Shown piece by piece: positions 8,501 to 12,709 of a stretch of 12,709 nucleotides of DNA (position 1 is its first letter; every line of letters starts with the position of its first letter). Both the position numbers and the translations under genes were made by a program. The DNA is taken from assembly GCA_964587655.1 (NCBI GenBank), contig CAZPMT010000154.1:1-12709 (forward strand), read 5' to 3'. This DNA is from CAZPMT01 sp964587655 (GTDB lineage: Bacteria > Hydrogenedentota > Hydrogenedentia > Hydrogenedentales > SLHB01). The notes below the pieces were generated by a model, which saw only the letters and a list, made by a program, of their open reading frames with translations, was not told the origin of the DNA and ran no database searches.

Positions 8501-9164
8501 ACGTACTGTTCCAACCGCCCTGAATCATCGCCTTGGGCAGGGTGTCAAATGGCTCCGTCGCCTCGTATGTAACGGGGTATGTTCCGGCGGCCACGCGAAT
8601 ACAGGTACCCGCCGCGACAGAGGACAGTGCCGTCTCCACGTTTGTATAGGTTGCTCCCGAGGGCGCGACAGTCACGCGAGGCGGCGTGGCGCTACTGTTT
8701 GGGTTGGCTCCGAGCTGATACTCGAACAGATTTGGCACCCCGTCTCCATCGGGATCGAGCCACGCATCGCTTGGATCGGAGTTATTCAGGCCGTTCGCCG
8801 TTTCCCACGTATTTGGCATGCCGTCGTTGTCTGAATCCGTGGGCAACGTCTTCGGGCCAGCGCCCTTTCCGGGTTCTTGCTGCGCGGGAGCCGGCGATCC
8901 ACTCGCAGCCGCCTCCTGATTCCTGCGAAGGTTGTCGCGCTGCCGGTTCATCATGTTATCTCTTTTCTCGCGCAAGAGGGTTTCTCGATCCGGACTGGCG
9001 GAAACGGCATTCAGCGCCGCCGCCACGCTCGAATGCATCGCCCCCGAAGGAGCCGCGGTGGCAATGGCGGGGATGAAAGCCTTGATGGATACCTCTTGCG
9101 GCCACGCTGCGAAACCCAACAGTAGAACGATTACCACAGGAATAACGCCGTTGATCTTTCTCAT
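5526..9164 (-). CDS. large anchored surface protein: TSP3 / beta-helix / two P-domains / NHL-like propeller / Ig-like / C-terminal anchor
   Basis: A 1212-residue exported protein. I choose ATG 9164 because GGGAGGGA (9178-9171) lies just upstream and a signal peptide follows (MRKINGVIPVVIVLLLGFAA); a further 20 in-frame residues upstream lack support. Domain order: calcium-binding TSP3-like repeats near 108-160 (DSDNDGMPNTWE, DPDGDGVPNLFEY); a parallel beta-helix about 166-478 ending in GSPCINAG and DIGADEYGG; a Gly-Glu linker; two proprotein-convertase-type P-domains about 491-632 and 634-775 from a recent duplication; a second linker; an NHL-like propeller about 793-1060 (DAAGNVYVVNSAG, GHLFVADYFAD); a third linker; an Ig-like domain about 1082-1180 (YQWYKDG, SGTYYCLV); and a tail of LPVAGLLGLGLL, hydrophobic core and RKRK. 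It is probably held at the cell surface for binding or adhesion; no catalytic residues are evident. Its own promoter and terminator indicate a single-gene transcript. Confidence 0.92.
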   Translation of the reverse strand: MRKINGVIPVVIVLLLGFAAWPQEVSIKAFIPAIATAAPSGAMHSSVAAALNAVSASPDRETLLREKRDNMMNRQRDNLRRNQEAAASGSPAPAQQEPGKGAGPKTLPTDSDNDGMPNTWETANGLNNSDPSDAWLDPDGDGVPNLFEYQLGANPNSSATPPRVTVAPSGATYTNVETALSSVAAGTCIRVAAGTYPVTYEATEPFDTLPKAMIQGGWNSTFTTRDLTANPTILTGGGAAELFYVNATTLSTVLILDGLKLTGAYGSWGAMGFPTGFDTGDAGFVTLSLRDCVVTGCEATMFSTINVSNWYATSGDYTFANVIVADNTVDAFEGALMSQNSETAQSRWRFINSTFSDAACDEGLYMFTLDTASATVRLSNCIVWGHASNDLDLGGGVGNPMTVTSNYSDIGVVGGYGYTYTPGAGVFNQDPALADPASGDCHLLAGSPCINAGTSSDGIGHDFEGGTRSAPYDIGADEYGGGGEGEGEGEGEVCDVYVSTDVPKAIPDLGTTLSTLTVPDSKTITDVNVTLNITHSWDSDVDVYLTSPNATVIQLFTDVGDSGSHFTNTVLDDDAATSITLGTAPFAGTYRPEGLLSDFNGEDSQGVWTLSVTDDEFLISGMLNSWSLEICGEGEVCDVYVSTDVPKVIPDLDTTLSTLTVPDTKTITDVNVTLNITHSWDTDVDVYLISPNATVVELFTDVGYDGDNFTNTVLDDDAATSITLGTAPFAGTYRPEGLLSDFNGEDSQGVWTLSVTDDEYLISGMLNSWSLEICGGEGEGEGEGEGEGEGETRVYIKGNDALYDYYVFGFTGTGSYLNAFQSGTMAVTVAATSMQPYVYVGDYSSNSIRRHQPGGDVFDVFAVANELQGSLNHIEFDSAGNLYACPAGYWSNQRTSCRFNSSGTRTALYSHVDLVFPGGIDADAAGNVYVVNSAGVGVGDQLFKFSGSGTYLGMYSLSQVNDPYDISIDEAGQIAYIGGFYDNQVRVYNLSSGTPTYVGGIPVPTGNSSGVCFDAATGHLFVADYFADCGIEMTTSGITVNTFSYSGMQNPVDIAVLRTGGEGEGEGEGEGEGEGEGEGEIFHASVDSSGTGPWYIEGTTLELTASVTGATCVPPESDCVTYQWYKDGIEDADRIDGATDAVLTLDNLTDANSGTYYCLVTDDSTGKGTTWTAPVPVIVVAADDLPVAGLLGLGLLVGAFAVGGRFVIRKRK
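5926..5986 (-). repeat. Gly-Glu linker repeat, propeller to Ig-like domain
   Basis: About 10 Gly-Glu dipeptides (residues about 1060-1080) are encoded by a degenerate 6-bp repeat (ggcgag/ggtgaa/ggagag on the minus strand). It is the longest of the three linkers in this protein and marks the boundary between the NHL-like propeller and the Ig-like domain. The strongly acidic, flexible composition suggests an extended spacer. Confidence 0.9.
6794..6840 (-). repeat. Gly-Glu linker repeat, second P-domain to propeller
   Basis: About eight Gly-Glu dipeptides, again encoded by alternating ggcgag, ggcgaa and ggtgaa hexamers on the minus strand. It separates the second P-domain (ending LEICGG) from the start of the NHL-like region (TRVYIKGND). 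Confidence 0.9.
6841..7698 (-). repeat. tandem 429-bp duplication encoding two P-domains
   Basis: Bases 6841-7269 and 7270-7698 are the same 429-bp (143-codon) unit in direct tandem. Both begin CCGCAGATCT and end TCGCACACTTCGCCCTCG on the + strand. By hand I count about 20 differences, roughly 95% identity, with 12 amino-acid changes. Each unit encodes one P-domain (CDVYVSTDVPK through SGMLNSWSLEIC). The junction keeps only a minimal Gly-Glu stub, so the copies sit almost back to back. The high identity indicates a recent event or gene conversion. Confidence 0.95.
7692..7725 (-). repeat. Gly-Glu linker repeat, beta-helix to first P-domain
   Basis: A short run of about five Gly-Glu dipeptides preceded by Gly-Gly-Gly, following the beta-helix end motif DIGADEYGG. 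It uses the same hexamer pattern as the other two linkers. Confidence 0.88.
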
Positions 9165-9303
9165 GCTTGTTCCCTCCCAGGTAGTTTGGCCCATGATTGG
9201 CCACCCTTTCCACAAGTCCCTCAAAGCGGGACAAGGACGGACTATTTCGACACTGGAGGAATAAGCGCCCTAGCCCCACAAACAGCCTCACTCAATAGCA
9301 GAG

Positions 9304-9333
9304 AGTATACTAGCACCCGCCGCAAAATGTCAA
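9304..9333 (-). promoter_or_regulatory. sigma70-type promoter of the 1212-residue surface protein gene
   Basis: On the minus strand a perfect -35 TTGACA (9333-9328) is followed after 18 nt by TATACT (9309-9304), five of six matches to the -10 consensus. Transcription would begin near 9297, giving a leader of about 130 nt before ATG 9164. A consensus-like housekeeping promoter argues that this gene is not primarily under the neighbouring ECF sigma. Confidence 0.72.
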
Positions 9334-9460
9334 GCACTTTTCGGGTTGCACGCATTTCTAGTAGCGCCTGCATCGCCAAATGGGGTCTGTGGGGAATAGC
9401 GCTGAACTGAGCGCAGCCGACTCTCGTAAGTATTCAGTCATGGAAGGATCTTGTGTGAGG

Positions 9461-9495
9461 CTGTAAGCTGAAGACCGTACACTGTAAGCTGTTGG
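9461..9495. repeat. degenerate heptameric tandem repeat
   Basis: Five consecutive 7-mers on the + strand: CTGTAAG, CTGAAGA, CCGTACA, CTGTAAG, CTGTTGG. Units 1 and 4 are identical, and CTGTAAGCTG occurs at 9461 and 9482, exactly 21 bp apart. It lies just downstream of the fibre gene stop. The array is short and its units diverge, so its significance is uncertain. Confidence 0.5.
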
Positions 9496-9525
9496 TGACC
9501 CGATCTGCGTTTCGCGCGAATGGTA

Positions 9526-11421
9526 TTATTGCTCCGCCAGACGCGCGACCATCTGCTTCAGCGTCTCGATTTGCTCGGTCAGATCCTGGACGCGTTCATC
9601 TTGCGCCTTGAGTATCGCGGCTTGTTGCGCTATCAGTGTGTCCTGTTCCTTGCTGTGCTTGTGCAGGCCCTGAACCGCGGCCAAGGCTATGCCGTCGGCA
9701 TCAACCGTCGTGATGCCCTTGTCGGTGTCGCCGAGACCGAACGCGGCGTGGACGTCCTGCGCCATCGCCCCCATGTGACGTATGCCCTCGGCTTCGCCCT
9801 TATATCGCCAAGTCGCAACCGGAATGCGCGCCACTTTCTCAAGGACCTCTTCGGCTTGGACCGGCGTTATATTCTGCTTCATGTTCCGGTCGCTGAGGTT
9901 TGTCCAGGTACCGCTATTCGGGGCAATGTACGCGCCGGTGGAAAGGTCCGGCTTGGTATAGAAATACACCCCGCCGGCTGCCTTGGCTGCGAACCTATCC
10001 GCATCGTTTACGACAAGCGGTGTGCCAGACGAGGAGTCGCTCCAGGCAAACACCCCTGAGGCATTGGCTTGGGCCCCGCGGCCTGCGGCAAAACTGTAAG
10101 AGCCGGCTGCTATGTTACTGGAACCGCCCGGAATCGCGGAACAAGAGCCCGATGCCACATTTAGAATCCCCCCAGCTACCGTGGCCCATGTACCCGAATC
10201 CTGGCCGGCGTCGTTGTCGCCTGCTCGATTGGCCTCGCCGCCCGAGACGGTGCAGTAACTGTCGGTAGCCGAATTGGGAATGACCGCACCGCCTGGGATG
10301 AGAACTGCGCTGCCGCCACCCACGGTTGAAAACGCCCCGGTGGCCTCGTTTTTCCAGCCGCCGCCCACGGTCGAGAACCACGCGGAGGCCATGTTTTCCA
10401 GTCCGCCGCCGATCGCTGAACTGTTGCCTGTGGCCAGATTCGCCGCACCGCCGCCGATCGCTGAACTCTGTCCTGTGGCCAGATTCTCAGCACCGCCGCT
10501 GATCGTGGCATACGGCGCAGTCGCGGGATTGCCATTGCCGGCCCCGGCCTGATTGTTGAAACCGCCGCCGATAGTGCAAAAGTTGTCCGTTGCCTCGTTG
10601 TTCGTCAACCAGCCGCCAGTGCCGTCATTAACGTCGCATCCGCCGCCGGCGATGGTGGCAAAGTCGCCCAGGACCCGATTGTTCCTGCCTCCACCGACTG
10701 TTCCGTTCGCGCCCAAGACCACATTCGACGTGCCGCCGCCAATTGTTGCGGAGGGCTTGCCGGCATTGTTGCCCAACCCGCCGCCGACGGACGCGTAGGT
10801 ATCGGCCGCCATATTCGCGAGCCCTCCGGCCACCGTTGCGCCCATACCGTTAGTTGGGTCGCCATCGGCGATGCCCGCTGAGTTACCTCCGCCCCCGCCA
10901 ATTACGCAGTAGTCATCCGTTGCCTTGTTGTTTGTCAACGCTGGCAACGGCAGATAGGAAGGCCCTCCGCCCGATATCGTGGCGTATCTTCCCGACGCCA
11001 GATTGTTGTATCCGCCGCCGATGGACGAGCGTATTCCGCTGGCGGTGTTCGATGTTCCGCCGGCGACGACCGCGCGGTCACCCGCGCTGTTGTTAACCCC
11101 GCCGGCCACGGTTCCGAATGCGCCCGTAACCCGGTTAGGATACGTCCCGTATCCGCCACCACCGATAGCCGCGCCATCGATTGCCGAAACCGTGTTCCCG
11201 CTATACCCGCCAACCACGTTCGGCGTACCAGGCGACTTCAACAGCCGCCAGCCCACAGTGTTGTTCACTTTCAAGGTCAAGGGGTTCGCGTTCGTCGTGC
11301 CCAGCCAGCCCGCCGTCGCGTTCCCGTCCAGTTCCCAGTACGTCTCACCGGAAGCCGTCGTTCCCGCAAGGATGATCCCGCATACAGCACACAATGCCAG
11401 CACCCAATTCGAACGTTTCAT
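9526..11421 (-). CDS. secreted trimeric fibre protein with YadA-head-like repeats and peptidase S74 intramolecular chaperone
   Basis: A 631-residue protein usually annotated as 'tail fiber domain-containing'. ATG 11421 follows AAAGGAGG at an 8-nt spacing. A Sec signal peptide (MKRSNWVLALCAVCGIILAG, then a likely TASG site) shows export. Residues about 68-440 are glycine-rich repeats of about 15 residues of the form GGGxxNxAxGxxATI/V, like YadA-type left-handed beta-rolls. A connecting segment follows (VYFYTKPD). The S74 domain starts at SDRNMKQNI. Ser510 and Lys515 match the Ser-x4-Lys dyad that cuts endosialidase-type and MYRF chaperone domains from the mature trimer, and RHMGAMAQDVHAAFGLG is the second conserved block. 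A C-terminal coiled coil (about 585-631) would trimerise the chaperone. Cleavage would leave a mature fibre of about 480 residues. No outer-membrane barrel or anchor is present. No phage structural genes lie nearby. Confidence 0.9.
   Translation of the reverse strand: MKRSNWVLALCAVCGIILAGTTASGETYWELDGNATAGWLGTTNANPLTLKVNNTVGWRLLKSPGTPNVVGGYSGNTVSAIDGAAIGGGGYGTYPNRVTGAFGTVAGGVNNSAGDRAVVAGGTSNTASGIRSSIGGGYNNLASGRYATISGGGPSYLPLPALTNNKATDDYCVIGGGGGNSAGIADGDPTNGMGATVAGGLANMAADTYASVGGGLGNNAGKPSATIGGGTSNVVLGANGTVGGGRNNRVLGDFATIAGGGCDVNDGTGGWLTNNEATDNFCTIGGGFNNQAGAGNGNPATAPYATISGGAENLATGQSSAIGGGAANLATGNSSAIGGGLENMASAWFSTVGGGWKNEATGAFSTVGGGSAVLIPGGAVIPNSATDSYCTVSGGEANRAGDNDAGQDSGTWATVAGGILNVASGSCSAIPGGSSNIAAGSYSFAAGRGAQANASGVFAWSDSSSGTPLVVNDADRFAAKAAGGVYFYTKPDLSTGAYIAPNSGTWTNLSDRNMKQNITPVQAEEVLEKVARIPVATWRYKGEAEGIRHMGAMAQDVHAAFGLGDTDKGITTVDADGIALAAVQGLHKHSKEQDTLIAQQAAILKAQDERVQDLTEQIETLKQMVARLAEQ
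10101..11220 (-). repeat. diverged 15-residue repeat array with a 108-110-residue higher-order period
   Basis: The repeats are evident as protein (GGGYNNLASGRYATI, GGGAANLATGNSSAI, GGGLENMASAWFSTV) but well diverged in DNA. On top of the 15-residue period, three longer units carry insertion loops and the shared core N-x-x/Ser-Ala-Thr-Asp-x-Tyr/Phe-Cys, with the Cys at residues 172, 282 and 390. The spacings of 110 and 108 indicate duplication of multi-repeat blocks. Confidence 0.8.
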
Positions 11422-11518
11422 GAGTCTTTCCTCCTTTTATCTCGATTGATCTGGAGAAATCTTGCTCATTCTTACCACGCACGCCCAGGACAACATAAAG
11501 AAACATGTCAGGAAAGGG

Positions 11519-11553
11519 CGCGCTGCCGGATTCCCGGCGATCCCGGCAGCGCG
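11519..11553 (-). terminator. GC-rich hairpin, possible terminator of the upstream fibre gene
   Basis: CGCGCTGCCGG (11519-11529) and CCGGCAGCGCG (11543-11553) form a perfect 11-bp stem with a 13-nt loop. Read on the minus strand it is followed by CCCTTTCC, a poor U-tract, so Rho-independent termination is uncertain. It lies about 190 bp after the stop at 11745 and about 100 bp before the next start at 11421, so it could equally act as a leader structure. Confidence 0.4.
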
Positions 11554-11560
11554 AACTCCT

Positions 11561-11666
11561 CACAGTGTCATTGCGAACGAAGTGAAGCAATCTCCGAAAC
11601 TTCTAGAGGCATACTTCTCTTCACGAATGGCAGAGATTGCTTCACTTCGTTCGCAATGACACTGTG
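11561..11666. repeat. palindromic interspersed element with perfect 34-bp inverted repeats (REP/MITE-like)
   Basis: The arms 11561-11594 and 11633-11666 are exact reverse complements over 34 bp around a 38-bp centre. The arm core, TGTCATTGCGAACGAAG followed by TGAAGCAATCTC, resembles an intergenic palindrome family common in many bacterial genomes, whose spurious translations read like CHCERSEAIS or ANEVKQS. No transposase is present, so it would be non-autonomous. Transcribed, it would form a very stable hairpin between the two fibre genes. Confidence 0.85.
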
Positions 11667-11744
11667 TTCTTATCTTCAGTTGCCTAGAGCATGCCTTCCC
11701 TTTGCGTTTCGCGCAAGTGGCGTGGGGAGAGTACCTAGTCCAGA

Positions 11745-12680
11745 TTAGTGGGCCTGGGCCAAGGTCTTCACCAGCCCTTTGAGTTCCGCCATCTCGTTCT
11801 TGAGGCCCTGCATTTCGTCGTTCTGGGCCGCGAGCCTCTGGTTGAGCCCCTGCACTTCGTCGTTCCGGGCCGCGAGTCTCTGGTCGAGACCCTGGATTTC
11901 GTCGTTTTGCGCCGCGAGTTTCTGGTTTAGCCTCTGGTTGAGGCCCTGTATGGCCGCCAAGGCCACGCCGTCTGCGTCGATCGTGTCGATGCCGGTATCG
12001 CTTTCGCCCAAGCCAAATGCCGCGTACATGTCCTGCGCCATAGGCCCCATGTGGCGGATAGACGGGTCCTGGCTCTCATAGTTCCAGGTGCTGATGGGAA
12101 GCGCCGCCACTTTGTCGAGCACGGCTTCGGGAGCAACTGGGGCCACGTTGTCTTTGACGTTGCGGTCACTGACGTCGGTCCAGCTTCCGCCTCCCGGGGC
12201 AAGGGACACACCCGTAGTGGCGGCGCTGTTGCTGTAGAACTTCACGCCCCCGCTGGCGCGAACGCCAAATGCGTTGGCCGTGTTGAAATCAAAGCCGGTG
12301 AAGCTCGATGAATCCGCCCAAACGAAGGTGCCGGCGGTAGTGGTTCTCGCCGCGGATCCTGCCGCAAGACTGTATTCTCCCCCAGCATTACAATCGTAGC
12401 CGCCTGGCACCGTGGCAGAGTACGCGCTTGCGTCGTTCGAGTAGCCGCCGCCCACCGTGGCCGCGTACCCGCTGGCGGTGTTCAAGTCGCCGCCGCCCAC
12501 CGTGGCATAAGTCCCGCTGGCGGCATTGTCCATGCCGCCGCCCACCGTGGCAACAGCCCCGCTGGCGGTGTTGTTGAAGCCGCCGCCCACCGTGGCATAG
12601 TTACCCAGGGCATTGTTGTTGTTGCCGCCGCCCACCGTGGCACAAGTCCCCCTGGCCGTATTGCCCCAGCCCCCGCCCAC
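11745..12680 (-). CDS. second S74 fibre protein, 5'-truncated (paralogue of 9526-11421)
   Basis: The C-terminal 311 residues of a second YadA-head-like/S74 protein; the stop is TAA at 11745-11747. Clean 15-residue repeats (GGGFNNTASGAVATV, GGGMDNAASGTYATV) fill about residues 2-110, then SLAAGSAARTTTAGTFVWADSSS, a connector, and the S74 domain. The S74 domain begins SDRNVKDNV, with Ser at codon 12170-12168 and Lys five residues on, followed by RHMGPMAQDMYAAFGLG and DADGVALAAIQGL, all closely matching the paralogue. The C-terminal coiled coil has three near-identical 14-residue units. The GTG at 12680 is only the first possible start after an in-frame TAG at 12687-12689. It lacks a signal peptide and falls inside a repeat, so I take it as the edge of a truncated gene and not a true start. 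Confidence 0.87.
   Translation of the reverse strand: MGGGWGNTARGTCATVGGGNNNNALGNYATVGGGFNNTASGAVATVGGGMDNAASGTYATVGGGDLNTASGYAATVGGGYSNDASAYSATVPGGYDCNAGGEYSLAAGSAARTTTAGTFVWADSSSFTGFDFNTANAFGVRASGGVKFYSNSAATTGVSLAPGGGSWTDVSDRNVKDNVAPVAPEAVLDKVAALPISTWNYESQDPSIRHMGPMAQDMYAAFGLGESDTGIDTIDADGVALAAIQGLNQRLNQKLAAQNDEIQGLDQRLAARNDEVQGLNQRLAAQNDEMQGLKNEMAELKGLVKTLAQAH
11802..11927 (-). repeat. three 42-bp tandem repeats encoding two-heptad coiled-coil units
   Basis: Starts at 11802, 11844 and 11886 are in 42-bp register (GAGGCCCTG, GAGCCCCTG, GAGACCCTG on the + strand). The encoded 14-residue units are LNQRLAAQNDEMQG, LDQRLAARNDEVQG and a LNQKLAAQNDEIQG variant, with Leu at heptad core positions. 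They extend the coiled coil after the S74 domain. The paralogue's coiled coil is similar in length but not visibly repeated. Confidence 0.85.
12410..12680 (-). repeat. near-regular 45-bp tandem repeat array
   Basis: The + strand block GCCGCCGCCCACCGTGGC recurs about every 45 bp (near 12447, 12490, 12535, 12580, 12625) and encodes ATVGGG at each 15-residue repeat boundary on the minus strand. DNA conservation is much higher than in the paralogue's array, implying recent expansion or homogenisation. The array runs into the right window edge. Confidence 0.88.
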
Positions 12681-12709
12681 CGGGTCCTAACACCCCCACG
12701 CGCGTCTCT

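Larger units (their letters stand above)
9165..9525. other. gene-free region between the complete S74 fibre gene and the anchored surface protein gene
   Basis: About 360 bp. It contains the promoter of the anchored protein gene (9304-9333), a transcribed leader of about 130 nt with a strong Shine-Dalgarno sequence, a degenerate heptameric repeat (9461-9495) and, near the fibre gene stop, the perfect 10-bp palindrome TTCGCGCGAA (9511-9520). No clear Rho-independent terminator for the fibre gene is visible. The leader is GC-rich, with CCCGCTTTGAGGGACTTG and GGCCAATCATGGGCC, but I could not match it to a known riboswitch. Confidence 0.5.
11422..11744. other. gene-free region between the two S74 fibre genes
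   Basis: About 320 bp. It contains the 106-bp perfect inverted-repeat element (11561-11666), a GC-rich hairpin (11519-11553), the Shine-Dalgarno sequence of the downstream gene, and TGCGTTTCGCGC at 11703-11714, which also occurs just after the paralogue's stop (9506-9517). I found no convincing promoter boxes for the 631-residue protein. Short ORFs here are translations of the inverted repeat and are not credible genes. Confidence 0.5.

Noticed and set aside
9165..9297. Riboswitch in the leader of the surface protein gene
   Set aside because: The leader is long enough and GC-rich, but I could not match conserved cores of c-di-GMP, cobalamin or other common classes by eye.
11446..11748. Plus-strand small ORFs reading HCERSEAIS or ANEVKQS
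   Set aside because: They translate the palindromic interspersed element; such products are known spurious calls and no Shine-Dalgarno sequence or conservation supports them.
12410..12680. CRISPR-like regular repeats of about 45 bp
   Set aside because: The repeats are directly tandem, in frame, and encode glycine-rich protein units; there are no unique spacers or cas genes.
9526..12680. Prophage tail fibre genes
   Set aside because: S74 domains are common in phages, but the complete protein has a Sec signal peptide and no capsid, tail, integrase or lysis genes are in view.

Overview
The window looks like one contig of an environmental bacterial genome. It has moderately high GC and opens inside a citrate synthase gene. 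It ends inside a repetitive surface-protein gene. Three traits suggest a deep-branching, double-membraned lineage, and Candidatus Hydrogenedentes or the PVC/Lentisphaerae-like bacteria come to mind. These are large multidomain surface proteins joined by (Gly-Glu)n linkers, a C-terminal Pro-Val-Ala-Gly/hydrophobic/Arg-Lys tail, and a zinc-finger anti-sigma factor with a large extracytoplasmic part. This placement is an inference from protein style; no marker gene is present to confirm it.

Left part, + strand: the 3' end of a citrate synthase (to 332), then a lipoprotein (545-3115). The lipoprotein joins an YncE/YVTN-type beta-propeller to an AcpA/phospholipase-C-like phosphoesterase. It converges on a minus-strand block, and a long hairpin at 3234-3278 lies between the two facing stop codons.

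Right part, all on the minus strand, read right to left: a 5'-truncated secreted 'tail fibre' type protein (11745-12680), a complete paralogue (9526-11421), a 1212-residue anchored surface protein (5526-9164), an ECF sigma factor (4588-5193) and its putative anti-sigma factor (3293-4591). The last two overlap by ATGA. Both fibre proteins have glycine-rich YadA-head-like repeats of about 15 residues and end in a peptidase S74 intramolecular chaperone domain with the Ser-x4-Lys dyad, followed by a coiled coil. The complete one has a Sec signal peptide and no phage genes lie around it, so these look like cellular secreted trimeric fibres. The anchored protein carries calcium-binding TSP3-like repeats, a parallel beta-helix, two P-domains from a recent 429-bp duplication, an NHL-like propeller, an Ig-like domain and a C-terminal anchor.

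The most novel element is this cluster: two S74-matured secreted fibres next to a giant anchored multidomain protein and an envelope-sensing ECF sigma/anti-sigma pair. A functional link between them is only a hypothesis from proximity. Intergenic regions hold a 106-bp element with perfect 34-bp inverted repeats, a strong terminator behind the anchored protein, a good sigma70-type promoter in front of it, a degenerate 7-bp repeat, and a 20-bp palindrome upstream of the lipoprotein.
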